Below are positions 41,833 to 54,450 of a stretch of DNA of 64,000 nucleotides, in pieces. A program made the position numbers and the translations under genes. The notes below the pieces were generated by a model. That model was not told the DNA's origin. It made no database searches and saw only the letters and a program-made list of their open reading frames with translations. The stretch is from NCBI GenBank assembly GCA_938010615.1, contig CALLUY010000083.1:17851-81850 (forward strand), written 5' to 3'. This DNA comes from an uncultured Pirellulaceae bacterium (GTDB taxonomy: Bacteria; Planctomycetota; Planctomycetia; Pirellulales; Pirellulaceae). The stretch's first letter is position 1, and every line of letters begins with the position of its first letter.

Positions 41833-43193
41833 AGACTTAGTCTTTCTGGAACATTTTTTCCATCGACAATGTCTTGCTCAGAGATTCCAGTCTCCAAGCT
41901 AAGGGCAGCCACGATGTTTTGAGTATCAACGACACCGAATATTGTATTTTCGGAAAGATCTGCCGGAAGCGTTTTCGGACCAAGCCGCGCGCTTGCTTCG
42001 TCAATCAAGTTGATTGCTTTCTCTGGCAAGACAGCATTCGGAAGATAGATGTCGCTAAACTCCACCGCCGCCTGAATTGCTTCATTGCGAATTTCGACAT
42101 GATGAAATTTCTCATAGACCGATTTGATCCCCGTGAGAATTTCCAACGTCTCAGCTTTGGACGAAGGGATAACGGGAATCATCTGAAAGAGTCGCTGCAA
42201 ATCCGAATCGTGGGAAATAAACTCTTCGTACTCGGCATCAGTACACGTACCGACACATTTGATTTGATTTTCCTTCATGGCGAATTTCAACAGGTCAAAC
42301 GCCGAAAGGCCAGTTTCGTCGTCGACGCCCAAACGGACAAGTAAATGAACCTGAGGCACAAACAAAACAACATTCTTTGCACGACGCATCTCGTTGATCA
42401 TTGCAGTGATTCGTTCTTCAAATTGACCTCGGTATTTCGTTCCAGCGACGATCAGTCCCTGCTGCAATGAAACGATGCGGTGCTCAGCAATGAGTTGCTT
42501 GACCGAACCTTCAACAATCTGTTGCGCCAAACCGTGAACAATCGATCGCCTTCCAGATCCCGATTCGCCAACGAGAATTGCGCCGTTACGGTCCCGTCGA
42601 CAGAGAACAGTCGTCAGCCTATCGATTTCCTTTTCGCGACCAATCACCGGCGTAAGACTTTTTTCCCGGGCCTGCTCGTTGATATCTCGGGTAAAGGAAT
42701 CAAGTGCCGGCGTCTTTGACTTTTTCGGCGCACTCCGTTCTCTATTCACGTATTCATTAGTCCCCGCTAGGTCGACAATCTCATTCCTCAGTTGTTTGAC
42801 TTCCAAACCGAGTTCGGTCAGAACTTCGGCAGCGACGCCTTCCTTCTCTCGCAAAAGGCCCAGCAGCAAATGTTCCGTTCCAACGAAACTGTGACAGAGA
42901 TTGCGAGCCTCCTCCATCGAGTACTCAAGGGTCTTCTTTGCGCGAGGTGTTTGAGGAAGCTTGCCCATCGTGATCATCTCGGGTCCACTTTGCACCAACT
43001 TCTCAACTTCAAGCCGGACCTTGCGCAATAGTATGTCGTGGTTTTTCAAAACCGATGCAGCAACGCCAGTTCCTTCCTTCACAAGTCCCAACAAAATATG
43101 CTCGGTTCCGATGTACTCGTGATTGAAACGCATCGCTTCCTGGTTGGCGAGCTGCATCACTTTCCTTGCACGGTCAGTGAATCTTTCGTACAT
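41829..43193 (-). CDS. Degenerate ClpC-like protein (N-domains plus one AAA domain)
   Basis: The 454-residue protein has the double Clp N-domain (1-145: YERFTDRARKVMQLANQEAM, YIGTEHILLGLVKEG, SFVGTEHLLLGLLREKEGVA), then only the first AAA module. The ATPase motifs are broken: Walker A GESGSGRR (209-216) lacks the GKT Lys-Thr, and Walker B VLFVPQVH (276-283) has Pro-Gln for Asp-Glu. The Arg-finger region is DSDLQRLFQ rather than ERRFQ. The second AAA module and the ClpP-binding loop are absent. It cannot be a normal unfoldase; an adaptor or substrate trap is possible. Confidence 0.85.
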   Translation of the reverse strand: MYERFTDRARKVMQLANQEAMRFNHEYIGTEHILLGLVKEGTGVAASVLKNHDILLRKVRLEVEKLVQSGPEMITMGKLPQTPRAKKTLEYSMEEARNLCHSFVGTEHLLLGLLREKEGVAAEVLTELGLEVKQLRNEIVDLAGTNEYVNRERSAPKKSKTPALDSFTRDINEQAREKSLTPVIGREKEIDRLTTVLCRRDRNGAILVGESGSGRRSIVHGLAQQIVEGSVKQLIAEHRIVSLQQGLIVAGTKYRGQFEERITAMINEMRRAKNVVLFVPQVHLLVRLGVDDETGLSAFDLLKFAMKENQIKCVGTCTDAEYEEFISHDSDLQRLFQMIPVIPSSKAETLEILTGIKSVYEKFHHVEIRNEAIQAAVEFSDIYLPNAVLPEKAINLIDEASARLGPKTLPADLSENTIFGVVDTQNIVAALSLETGISEQDIVDGKNVPERLSL

Positions 43194-43300
43194 ACTTCAG
43201 ATCCTTGCGGTAAAACCTGCGAACAGTGCCACATCGATAAACTCCCCAGTCGGGATGTTCGTCGGCATTCTATGTCATCGCTACCCAGCAGCCAAGAAAA

Positions 43301-43326
43301 AAGGCCGATCGAAATCGAACGGCCTT
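43301..43326 (-). terminator. Intrinsic terminator after katG
   Basis: On the minus strand, AAGGCCG and CGGCCTT form a 7-bp stem followed by a run of T (TTTTTT). It lies 35 bp past the katG stop. Confidence 0.85.
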
Positions 43327-43360
43327 CTTGAATGAGAATTTTCGAGTCGATCCGCAACTG

Positions 43361-45897
<2,537 letters not shown>

Positions 45898-47199
45898 TCA
45901 ATTGTTCAGGTTGGGTATCTCAATCTCAACGCCGGTAGGCGATGATGTAATTCGATCGAGCACCTCTCTGTTCGCTTTGTAGATTTCAAGATAGTAGTCC
46001 GCTGATCCATAAAACCGCATCGAAATGCTCTGCAGCGTATCGCCGGGTTGAATTTCATAAGTGTTCGTAAACTGCGACTGGATGTTTGACTGCCGATTCC
46101 AGTTTGACGACACACCAGATTGAATCGGCTGCATCCGACGGTTGGCTCGTGGTGCTGGAGGTGCGGAATCCTGACGCTGTCGAGTTGGTGTGTAGTAAGC
46201 TGTTTCGAAATCGGGTTCCGGTGGATCGATTGATTCCGGCTGATGAATCACATTGCTGTGGAATCGATTTCCGGGATCTTCAATCTCCAGAGGATCCCGT
46301 TGATTCCGTTGTGCAGCTTTGCGAGTCACCTTCAGACGCCTGGCGGTCATCCAATCGTCCTGCACAGGATCCGTCGCGAAAGTTGTCTGAACCTCACCCG
46401 AGTCTTTCAAGTAGTCAGCACTTCGACGGGAAAGCACATCTTCAATCGATTCTTGAGGCTCAAAATCCTGACGTGGAGCTTGTCCTGCGTTTCGAAACTG
46501 ATCGATCTGCCGAGAACGATTGACTCGCCATCGAGTTGTTTCCGGTTGCGAATGAGTTTCACTGATGGCGAATTCGTCCCGGATAGAATCTTCAATCCGG
46601 TCAACTTCTGCAGAGAAGTTTTGGATCGGTGCGGGCTGGACTGGCCTAAGTTTCTCTGGCTGCCGTATCACCATTTTTGGTGCGTCGAAAATGGTAGAGA
46701 ACTCTGGTGCCCTTTCTGATTGATGAATCGCACTCTGATGACCGGAACTATCTGGAGTCGATGCCGAACCAGAAAGCTCAAGAGGAGAGTTGCGGAATCG
46801 CGATGCCAATTCAGAAAAATCGGGAACAATCGGCTTGCGAGTAACAGCAGGGATCACGTTTGATTCCGCCGATTGCGTATGCTGAACAGGACTATGGGCG
46901 GCGGCAATCAAAGGAGTTCGCTCTGACGGATCGATCGCTGGTGTCACAGGTGTGGATCGCAATTGCGAGGCGTCCTGATTTTGTTGTTGAGCGATGACCG
47001 TTGGCTTTTTGACAACGCCATTGGCACTTGATTCTGCAACCTTCCCGAAGGAGAAGAGCGAATCGAGTGGATCGACAGAAGCGACTTGGCTTAAATCGAT
47101 TTGTTCATTTTCAGCGGGACGATTGTGCAAGTAGCTTCCGAAAAAGAAAGCTGCCGCGAGGCACGTAATCCCCATAAGAATTTGTTGAAAGGAACCCAT
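45898..47199 (-). CDS. Membrane-anchored LysM-domain protein
   Basis: Product of 433 residues: one N-terminal TM (QILMGITCLAAAFFFGSYL), a long low-complexity Ser/Gln/Pro-rich linker (about residues 30-375), and a C-terminal LysM domain (YEIQPGDTLQSISMRFYGSA to EIYKANREVLDRI, ending VEIEIPNLNN). LysM domains bind peptidoglycan or chitin-like glycans, so it likely tethers the cell envelope. There is no catalytic domain. Confidence 0.85.
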   Translation of the reverse strand: MGSFQQILMGITCLAAAFFFGSYLHNRPAENEQIDLSQVASVDPLDSLFSFGKVAESSANGVVKKPTVIAQQQNQDASQLRSTPVTPAIDPSERTPLIAAAHSPVQHTQSAESNVIPAVTRKPIVPDFSELASRFRNSPLELSGSASTPDSSGHQSAIHQSERAPEFSTIFDAPKMVIRQPEKLRPVQPAPIQNFSAEVDRIEDSIRDEFAISETHSQPETTRWRVNRSRQIDQFRNAGQAPRQDFEPQESIEDVLSRRSADYLKDSGEVQTTFATDPVQDDWMTARRLKVTRKAAQRNQRDPLEIEDPGNRFHSNVIHQPESIDPPEPDFETAYYTPTRQRQDSAPPAPRANRRMQPIQSGVSSNWNRQSNIQSQFTNTYEIQPGDTLQSISMRFYGSADYYLEIYKANREVLDRITSSPTGVEIEIPNLNN

Positions 47200-47699
47200 A
47201 AGTTACTCCATGGATGCCACTGAAATTCCTGTCGTAGAAATTTTAGTAGCGGATCGAATCGAGCCAATCCATGGCCGGAGAGTTCATCCTGTGGCTTGCA
47301 CCGACGAAGTATTGCACGGTGCTCGGCAACAGTACGCGGTTAAGCCGAAGATGGATCGTAACCAATCGAAAAAATCTCCGGTTTTTCCGTTGAGTGAAAC
47401 TTGGACAGCCAAACCGGCCTTTTGAGGTAGCGGAGCAATCAAAGCAATCGACAACGCTTAACATTGCGAGGGAAAATCGATGGACCGTTTTGGCAATTCG
47501 AGTGAAGTAAGGATGACAGGATTTTGCATGAACAATACAAGCCCGAAGCGCAAGCGAGTGAATAGCCGCACACATTCACTCGATTCCGCTTCGGGCTTTA
47601 TTGGATGCCAGCCCGAAAAAAAAGCCGCGAGCTTGAAAGCTCGCGGCTGTGCGGTGGGGCAGGTTTTTAACCTGCCAAGCAAGTGCCTCACGAATCAGA
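47200..47699. repeat. Intergenic region with a dispersed palindrome copy
   Basis: No gene seen. A short unit CAATACAAGCCCGAAGCGCA to GCTTCGGGCTTTATTG at about 47529-47602 belongs to the same family as the copies at 3309, 10171, 17743 and 55382 but lacks their central insert. Confidence 0.75.
47623..47648 (-). terminator. Intrinsic terminator after secDF
   Basis: Minus-strand stem AGCCGCGAGC/GCTCGCGGCT (10 bp) with a 6-nt loop and eight T. It lies 52 bp past the stop. Confidence 0.9.
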
Positions 47700-50600
47700 C
47701 TACGCCTGTCCGGCGACTTTCTTTTCATCGCTGACTGGCTCTGGCGAAAGTCCGATCGTGTTCATCAACCACAGCAGGGCAGGGGATGCGATGAAGATCG
47801 AACTGTAGGTTCCGACGATCACGCCGACGACCAATGAGAACGCGAATCCGTGGATTGCGTCGCCACCGAAACAGTACAGGATGAATACTACGACGAACGT
47901 GGTGACCGAAGTCAAAATCGTACGACTGAGCGTTTGAGAAATGCTCGTGTTGATCATGTCCGCTGTGATTTGCTTTCGCTTACCGCGGACTTCGCGAATG
48001 CGGTCGAACACGACGATCGTATCATTCAACGAATAACCAATCACCGTCAGCAATGCAGCGATTATCTCCAAACTGATCTTGAACTTATCGATCCCTATAA
48101 TCCCCAAGGCCCCAGCCACATAGTGCGACAGGGCGATCATTCCCAGTACAACCAGTACATCGTGCAACAGGGCCACAACCGCCGCGAGGCCGAAGGCGAT
48201 GTTTTGGAATCGAGCCCAAATATAAGCGATGATTCCGATCAAGCTAAAGATGATCGCCAACGCCGCGTTGACTCGCATCGATTCAGCGATCTGACTACCG
48301 ACCTTACTGGACGTTGGGAAATACGGCTGAGCATTCAAATCCTCAGACCAGCTATTGATGATATTGGCACCGTCTTCTTCCTGAGGAACATTAAGCTTGA
48401 TCGTCCAGTTCGGTGAAACAGTACCGTCCGCATTCTCACCTTCGAGGATGTCTTTCGAAATCAGCACAACCTGTTCTTCTTCGAGATCCATCTCAAGCCT
48501 GCGAGCCGAAGCAAGGATCTCGGCGCGAAGTGACTTACCAAGAATCGCCGGCTCGATGGTTACGGTCGTTTCGGTTGTCGTGGACAAACCCATTTGGCGA
48601 ATAGCCGGGCCTTCATCGACAACCAAGTCGCCGCCACTGAGGGCTGGTTTATCCGATTCCTCAGTCTCCGCATCGAGTTCGACGACTGGATCGGAATCTT
48701 GAGTTTCAGCTGGCTCAGTCGCGGCCTGATCAGCAGCAGATTCCTCAGCCTGCGTTTCATCGCCTGCGTCCTGCAACATAATCGTTGGATTGACAATCAA
48801 AGAAGCAACCGTCGGAGCCGCACTCCATGATGCGTTTCGAGAAGGAGTTCGCATTTTCCAATTGCCGGTTTCAGCAGGAGCAGCACCCGAACCAACGCCA
48901 TCGAGGATATCGACTTTGTGAACCTTCAATTTACCTTTGAATAATTTGGCCATCAACTCGTCAAGCCCAGGCCACCTTTCGTCTTCATTGCCACCTTCCC
49001 AAGCAGTCAGATTACTGTCGACTCGGAAGATTCGTCCTTTATCTTCTGCCTTCTGTTCAGCGCCACCAAACTCGGCGACTGCGAATTCGATCTTTTCACC
49101 TTTGACTTCCAACGTATGGTCGTCGAGGACTTTCTGAATGTCGTCTCTATTCTGCGGCTCATTGAAAACCATTCGAATCGTTGAACCACCACGAAGGTCG
49201 TGATCCAGAATCTTCGAACCGAGCAAGAACATGCCGGCGATTCCGCAACCAATCAACAGGGCCGACATGAGCCCAGTGAGCCCGATCTTGCCGATGAAGT
49301 CGAACTTCTTCTTCTCCAAAATTCGCGTCATATTCAGTTTCGTCAACCAACGCTTGCGTTCTGCAATGTCGAAGATGATTCGAGAACAGAAAATCGCAGT
49401 GAACATACTCATCAGGATACCGAGAATCAGCGTCACGGCGAAACCTTTGACTTGCTCAGTACCAACGGCGTAGAGCACGATCGCCGTGATCAAAGTTGTC
49501 ACGTTCGCATCGACAATGGTTGTTCGGGCTTTGTCGAAACCGTTCCGAATCGCCATCCGCAGCGTGGAGCCACGGTCCATTTCTTCTCGAATGCGTTCAA
49601 AAATCAGCACGTTGGCGTCAACCGACATACCGACCGTCAGCACAAGACCGGCCAAACCGGTCAGGGTCAGCGGTTGTTGAATCGCCATCACGACCGCAAG
49701 GATCAGAACGATGTTCAATACGAGGCTGATCGCGGCAACGATGCCGGCGAAGCGATAATAGAAGATCATGAACACGAGTACCAAAGCCAGTGAAACGGTG
49801 ATCGCCCAGATACCTTTGGAGCGAAGTTCCTGACCAAGCAGAGACTCGACGTAGTTTTTACTAATGGGATTCTTGTTGAGAGCCGCCTTCATCTTGCCGC
49901 TTTGGAGCTTGGTAACCAAATCGTCGATCTCTCTGATCGTGAAGTCACCTTCAATGATTCCGCGTGAACTAATACGACTGTTAATCGACGGAGCCGAATG
50001 GAGCTTGTCATCGATCACGATTCCAAGCAGTCGCTTGTTGCCAGCAGCGTCGGGCTCATTCATGCCGGTCAGCATTCCAAGTTGCCCGGCACCTTCGGCG
50101 GTTGTTTCAAATTGAACGATCGGTCGACCAGTTTTTTGATCCGTTCCACGCGTGACGGCCGCCATGTGACGACCTTCAACGTTTTCATCGGGACGAGGCT
50201 GAATCATCAGAATCTGCGGACGGATCCCACGAGCATCACAAAACTCTGCAAACGATGCTCCTCGGAAATCGGGATTGCGTGGCATGATCGCCATCCACTC
50301 TCGATGGTTAAAAATTTGCCCGGTGTTGCGATCACGATAGAGCTGTGTAGCATCGGGGTAGTACTTAAACGGAATGATGTCTGGAACCGCTTGGCCTTGT
50401 TCGATCTCGACACGAGCAACCGGACACCAGAACGCAACCTTCTTGCCTTCTTTATCTTCAATGACTTTTCCACGACCGCCTTCAGTGGCGTAGTCTTCCG
50501 CCAATTGGAATTCGGCCGCGTGGAATTTTGCATCGCCAACGATGCGAAACTCAAGCTTTCCCGCCGAAACTAACAGCTGCCAAATCTCATCTGCTTCTGC

Positions 50601-51080
50601 AGACTTCACATCGGGAATCGTGACTTCGATTTTGTCTTCACCGAGCGGGCGAATGACGATCTCCATCGTTCCCGAAGGATTCACACGCTTGATCAGCTGA
50701 TCGATAATATCTTGAGCAGTCGGGCGATTCTCTTTGGGGAAATCTGCAAGGTTCAACGACCCGACGAGGTTCATTCCGCCTTTCAAGTCGACGCCGAATC
50801 GTGGCGGCCAACCGCTGTAGATCAACAGGCCACCCAACATCAGTGGCAAGATCGCCATCGTAAGTCGACTGCGATACTCGGGCAAACGCAGAGAGCTGGA
50901 AATCGTCTTCGCCAAGAACCAGCCTAGGAACAACACTGCCAATAGCAGGATGAATCCGAAGGTGCCCGTTTGGAAGAAACTAATTTCATCCGTAGCCTTT
51001 TGAGCAACCTCAGCAACACCAGCTTGAGCGAGTACGTTTGGCAAATCGGAAGGGTTGATGGTCAAAATTGAATCAGACAT
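47700..51080 (-). CDS. secDF: Protein translocase subunit SecDF fusion
   Basis: Inner-membrane proton-driven motor assisting SecYEG export; 1126 residues with SecD and SecF fused. SecD half: TM near FILLLAVLFLGWFLAKTISS, signature GVDLKGGMNLVG, and TM block VSLALVLVFMIFYYRFAGIV to LTGLAGLVLTVGMSVDANVL with IFERIREEM. SecF half starts near 580 (FIGKIGLTGLMSALLIGCGI; DHDLRGGSTIRMVF) and ends with AALLTVIGYSLNDTIVVFDR. An acidic insert (AEESAADQAATEPAETQDSD) sits between its first TM and the last block. YajC is upstream on the same strand. Confidence 0.97.
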   Translation of the reverse strand: MSDSILTINPSDLPNVLAQAGVAEVAQKATDEISFFQTGTFGFILLLAVLFLGWFLAKTISSSLRLPEYRSRLTMAILPLMLGGLLIYSGWPPRFGVDLKGGMNLVGSLNLADFPKENRPTAQDIIDQLIKRVNPSGTMEIVIRPLGEDKIEVTIPDVKSAEADEIWQLLVSAGKLEFRIVGDAKFHAAEFQLAEDYATEGGRGKVIEDKEGKKVAFWCPVARVEIEQGQAVPDIIPFKYYPDATQLYRDRNTGQIFNHREWMAIMPRNPDFRGASFAEFCDARGIRPQILMIQPRPDENVEGRHMAAVTRGTDQKTGRPIVQFETTAEGAGQLGMLTGMNEPDAAGNKRLLGIVIDDKLHSAPSINSRISSRGIIEGDFTIREIDDLVTKLQSGKMKAALNKNPISKNYVESLLGQELRSKGIWAITVSLALVLVFMIFYYRFAGIVAAISLVLNIVLILAVVMAIQQPLTLTGLAGLVLTVGMSVDANVLIFERIREEMDRGSTLRMAIRNGFDKARTTIVDANVTTLITAIVLYAVGTEQVKGFAVTLILGILMSMFTAIFCSRIIFDIAERKRWLTKLNMTRILEKKKFDFIGKIGLTGLMSALLIGCGIAGMFLLGSKILDHDLRGGSTIRMVFNEPQNRDDIQKVLDDHTLEVKGEKIEFAVAEFGGAEQKAEDKGRIFRVDSNLTAWEGGNEDERWPGLDELMAKLFKGKLKVHKVDILDGVGSGAAPAETGNWKMRTPSRNASWSAAPTVASLIVNPTIMLQDAGDETQAEESAADQAATEPAETQDSDPVVELDAETEESDKPALSGGDLVVDEGPAIRQMGLSTTTETTVTIEPAILGKSLRAEILASARRLEMDLEEEQVVLISKDILEGENADGTVSPNWTIKLNVPQEEDGANIINSWSEDLNAQPYFPTSSKVGSQIAESMRVNAALAIIFSLIGIIAYIWARFQNIAFGLAAVVALLHDVLVVLGMIALSHYVAGALGIIGIDKFKISLEIIAALLTVIGYSLNDTIVVFDRIREVRGKRKQITADMINTSISQTLSRTILTSVTTFVVVFILYCFGGDAIHGFAFSLVVGVIVGTYSSIFIASPALLWLMNTIGLSPEPVSDEKKVAGQA

Positions 51081-51210
51081 TCGTTTTTGATTTCTGAATA
51101 GGAAAAATGGTTTGGTATATCCGGCAGGTCTACAATGAGCTTCAAAAAGTTCAGCTCAAGAGAAATGCCGGCGCCGCATCAGCAAGTGGCGGCTGGAAAA
51201 TGAACGGTCT

Positions 51211-51651
51211 CTACTTTTTGCCCGAAGGCGATTTCTCTTTAATATCCTTCTCGTCTGAGAGGACTTTGACGATCGAAGAAGTCAGGAATTGCATCCTTGC
51301 GTTACTCGATTCGTCGACTCGAAGCGTTGTTGTGTCAGATTCGGGATCGTTCTTAACGACTGTTCCAACGATTCCCCCCGCCGTCACGACTCGGTCGTTC
51401 TTCTTCAGCTCCGGCAGATCACCTTTACCGCCGCCTTTGGCGGGAGGCTTCATGATCAACAGGTAGACCAGCATCATCGCCAGCATTGCCGGCAGGAAAT
51501 AAATCATCGATTCGAAGAAAGACGGCTGCGGTGCGGCCGCGGCTCCTCCGGCTGCGTCAATCACATCGGAAGCGGCCGCAGCTGCGGACCCCGCCGAGGT
51601 TGCTTTGGTTTGCACCAGCAACAGACACAGGATTGAGTACAAGTAATACAT
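51211..51651 (-). CDS. yajC: Preprotein translocase subunit YajC
   Basis: Accessory subunit of the SecDF-YajC complex, 146 residues. It has a single signal-like N-terminal segment (MYYLYSILCLLLVQTKATSA), an Ala/Gly linker, a second TM (FLPAMLAMMLVYLLIMKP), and the family stretch ELKKNDRVVTAGGIVGTVVK. E. coli YajC has one TM and about 110 residues, so the extra N-terminal helix is unusual. ATG 51651 is preferred; an earlier in-frame start adds residues translated from repeat-like sequence. Confidence 0.88.
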   Translation of the reverse strand: MYYLYSILCLLLVQTKATSAGSAAAAASDVIDAAGGAAAAPQPSFFESMIYFLPAMLAMMLVYLLIMKPPAKGGGKGDLPELKKNDRVVTAGGIVGTVVKNDPESDTTTLRVDESSNARMQFLTSSIVKVLSDEKDIKEKSPSGKK

Positions 51652-51958
51652 TAAGGTTCGCTTTTGAACGATCGTTTTTGGTTGTCCACCGAGCCGGTGA
51701 CCTGCAAGCTTTTTGGCCGTCCACCGGGTTGGTGGAACGGGAGCGCAGAACTCCCGCAAATGTCGAGTTTGTAAGCCGCTAGAGTCTAAATTCTTGGGAA
51801 AATTGCGACAAGGGCAAAGGAGTTGAGAATTAGGAATTAGGAATTTGGATTTGCGGTCGAAAATCAGAGATTTGCATGCAGAATAAGAAATCTAGACAAG
51901 CCAGGGACCCGGAACCAGCATCCACCCTCACCAATTCGCAATTCCCGATTCGTAATTC
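51652..51958. other. Intergenic region with GAATTAGGAATTAGG repeat
   Basis: No gene. GAATTAGGAATTAGGAATTT (about 51827-51846) faces a reverse-complement CGTAATTCCTAATTCCC near the end of tgt (51951-51967), a loose long-range inverted repeat. A GGTCACCGGCTCGGTGG palindrome lies near 51690. Confidence 0.5.
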
Positions 51959-53077
51959 CTAATTCCCACTCTTCCCACCAGCCCAGCCGGCCATTCTTTC
52001 CTCAAAAAACTCCCGATATCGATCCGCTGCGATCGCTTCTCGGGCCTGAGTCATCAAACGCTGGTAGTAGCCGATGTTATGCATCGACAGCAGCATCCCA
52101 GCCAACATCTCTTTCGCCATGAACAAATGTCGAATGTAGCCTCGGGAAAGTTCCGAGTGTGGCGTTTGCATGCCTTCCTGAATCGGCCGCGGATCTCGCT
52201 CGTGGATCGCGTTCTTCATTTTCAGGAATCCATCGTCCGTGAAAGCCATCGCGTTTCGGCCATTTCGAGTCGGCATCACGCAGTCGAACATGTCGACGCC
52301 ACGCAAAACCGCTTGCAGCAAATCTTCGGGTCGACCGACGCCCATCAAGTATCGAGGGCGATCTTCCGGCATGTGCGGAGTCGTCGCTTCAATGATGCGA
52401 TACATTTCCGGTGGCGGTTCGCCAACGCTAAGCCCACCGATCGCGTAGCCAGGAAAGTCAAGCTTTCGCAACTCTTTGGCACACTCCACACGCAAACTTT
52501 CATCCAGCCCACCTTGCAAGATCCCGAATTGGACTTGCGAATCCAACGTATGAGCATCCTTGCATCGTGCGGCCCAGCGAATGGATCGATCCATCGCGTC
52601 TTTGACTTTGTCTCGAGAGCTTGGCAATTCGATGACATGGTCAAACACCATCGCGATATCGCTGCCGAGATCTTGCTGAATCTGAACACTGATCTCGGGA
52701 GTGATCGTGGTCTTGCTACCATCGATGTGAGATCGGAACGTTGCTCCCGTTTCGTCGACAACCGTCCGCTGCGCGAGAGAAAAAACCTGGAACCCACCGC
52801 TGTCGGTCAGGATTGGTTTATCCCAGCCCATGAACTTGTGCAGTCCGCCAAGCTCAGCGACGACGCCTTCGCCGGGCCGAAGGTGCAAGTGATACGTGTT
52901 GCCCAACAAAATTTGAGAACCAGTCGCTTCGACCATGTCGGTCGTCATGCCTTTGACGGTGCCGCAAGTTCCCACCGGCATGAACGTCGGCAAGTCTATC
53001 ACGCCGCGGGGAGTCGTGAGTCGACCAAGCCTTGCGCCACAATGTTTGTCGACATGAAGGAGTTCGAATTTGAACAT
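51959..53077 (-). CDS. tgt: tRNA-guanine transglycosylase with altered zinc-site region
   Basis: Exchanges the anticodon wobble G for a queuine precursor in tRNA; 372 residues. Catalytic stretches are intact: [44 protein letters not shown] with the nucleophile Asp region, [23 protein letters not shown], and [20 protein letters not shown]. The usual zinc-binding CxCxxC-x25-H region, expected after RDPRPIQ, reads [18 protein letters not shown], so all three zinc Cys are missing. This would be either a zinc-free variant or a functionally shifted paralog. Confidence 0.88.
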   Translation of the reverse strand: MFKFELLHVDKHCGARLGRLTTPRGVIDLPTFMPVGTCGTVKGMTTDMVEATGSQILLGNTYHLHLRPGEGVVAELGGLHKFMGWDKPILTDSGGFQVFSLAQRTVVDETGATFRSHIDGSKTTITPEISVQIQQDLGSDIAMVFDHVIELPSSRDKVKDAMDRSIRWAARCKDAHTLDSQVQFGILQGGLDESLRVECAKELRKLDFPGYAIGGLSVGEPPPEMYRIIEATTPHMPEDRPRYLMGVGRPEDLLQAVLRGVDMFDCVMPTRNGRNAMAFTDDGFLKMKNAIHERDPRPIQEGMQTPHSELSRGYIRHLFMAKEMLAGMLLSMHNIGYYQRLMTQAREAIAADRYREFFEERMAGWAGGKSGN

Positions 53078-53099
53078 GAGCAGAAGCTAAAATTGAAAA

Positions 53100-53131
53100 G
53101 GGTACAGTTTTCAGAATCGAACACTGTACCC
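53100..53131 (-). terminator. Intrinsic terminator
   Basis: Perfect 9-bp stem GGGTACAGT/ACTGTACCC with a 14-nt loop and TTTT on the minus strand, directly after the stop at 53158. Confidence 0.85.
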
Positions 53132-53157
53132 TGTTAGCTGTAAACTTTCACCTTCGA

Positions 53158-54249
53158 CTACTTCTTCATCGGCTGCAGCAGCGTATGAGTCTTGGGCGAT
53201 TCTTCCTCAGTCTTTGTTTCGGTCTCCGTTTTCGCAACCTTTGCGACGGGAGCTGCGGGTTTCGCTGCGACTTTCTCTTCTTCGACCCTGACTTCGTTGC
53301 GAAACGCCGTGTAGTGCATGTAGTTTTCCGCCTTCTGATATCCAATCACACGCTCGTCCCAGCGAGTTTCGCGATTTAACAAAACACCATTGGCGATATC
53401 AAACACGATGAATCCTCGCGCCATGTGACTGACAATCTGGGCTCGAATCGTCTCATCGCTGAGCGGCGTAAGCACGTCGGTGTCGAACGTGATATGGGCC
53501 TTTCCGTCGACGACTTTTTCCAAAACATATCGCACACGCAGCGGCAACCGCTGATCCGATCCGTATTCGTCTTTCGCGGTGACAAAATGGGGCACATCCC
53601 ATTTGTGTCCGACTGAAATCGGCATCGCTGGAAAAGCAACCACCGGATTGTCACCGACTCCGCCAAGCAACACTTGCTCATAATTTGACTTTTTGGCAAC
53701 GACCCGACCGCTGGAAGAAATCGAATACGTCGCACAAACTTTGCCGAGACGCTCCTTGTAAGGAACACAGGTATCGGGAGCCTTTTTGTCTTTGTCACTA
53801 TCGTAGTGAACTGGATCGTTAGAACCGAGTTGCTCAAGGACTTTGATGCGTTCCATTTCAATGTCGAAGCGAATCGTTCCTCGGGAGTCTACGTTTCGAA
53901 CGGTCCACTTGAAATCTGGTTGGGCTCGCGTGGACGTGTTTTCTGTCGCGGCCCCAGATCGCGTTTTGATCACCGTGCGATGATCGTGCTTCCATTGAAT
54001 CACGTCGCCCTTTTTGAATTTGTACTCGAGCGTATATTTCTGAGCCGCGACTTTGCGTCGAGCAAACTTATCGAGTTGCGCAGCGAATTCGGCACTCTTG
54101 TCTTCGGTCGGCGTTTCGACTTTCGCGGATTCGGATTGTGGCTGCGTGGATTGCTGCTGCGTGGATTGCTGGGCAAGGGCGCCAGAAACCGCAATCAGGG
54201 TCAGCGCAATCGTTAGTGATAAATTCTTCAGCTGCAATCGGGTCACCAT
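53158..54249 (-). CDS. Hypothetical secreted protein (DUF6263-like)
   Basis: Exported 363-residue protein of unknown role. Signal peptide LSLTIALTLIAVSGALAQ, a Gln/Ser repeat (QQSTQQQSTQPQ), then a beta-rich domain (YTLEYKFKKGDVIQWKHDHR, FDIEMERIKVLEQ, YSISSSGRVVAKKSNYEQV, MPISVGHKWDV) and a charged KAPAAPVAKVAKTETETKTE-like tail. The pattern resembles DUF6263, but this is a tentative assignment. It has its own terminator. Confidence 0.75.
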   Translation of the reverse strand: MVTRLQLKNLSLTIALTLIAVSGALAQQSTQQQSTQPQSESAKVETPTEDKSAEFAAQLDKFARRKVAAQKYTLEYKFKKGDVIQWKHDHRTVIKTRSGAATENTSTRAQPDFKWTVRNVDSRGTIRFDIEMERIKVLEQLGSNDPVHYDSDKDKKAPDTCVPYKERLGKVCATYSISSSGRVVAKKSNYEQVLLGGVGDNPVVAFPAMPISVGHKWDVPHFVTAKDEYGSDQRLPLRVRYVLEKVVDGKAHITFDTDVLTPLSDETIRAQIVSHMARGFIVFDIANGVLLNRETRWDERVIGYQKAENYMHYTAFRNEVRVEEEKVAAKPAAPVAKVAKTETETKTEEESPKTHTLLQPMKK

Positions 54250-54450
54250 CGTCTCCTTACGAAAGGTTCTGTAGTCGGGATCTCGTCAACAAGTGATGAG
54301 CTGTTCAATACAAGCCCGAAGCAAAATATGAAATTGCATCGTTTTGGTTCGTCACCGCAAATCCCAACCCGACGCGTAAGCGAGGTACCAGCTGCACCTC
54401 GCTCACGCGTCGGGTTGTGATTGGGTTAATGCATTTGCATGGCCCAACGT
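54250..54450. repeat. Dispersed palindrome copy in intergenic region
   Basis: CAATACAAGCCCGAAGC at about 54306 and a CCCGACGCGTAAGCGAGGT / CCTCGCTCACGCGTCGGG hairpin at about 54367-54416. No gene. Confidence 0.75.
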
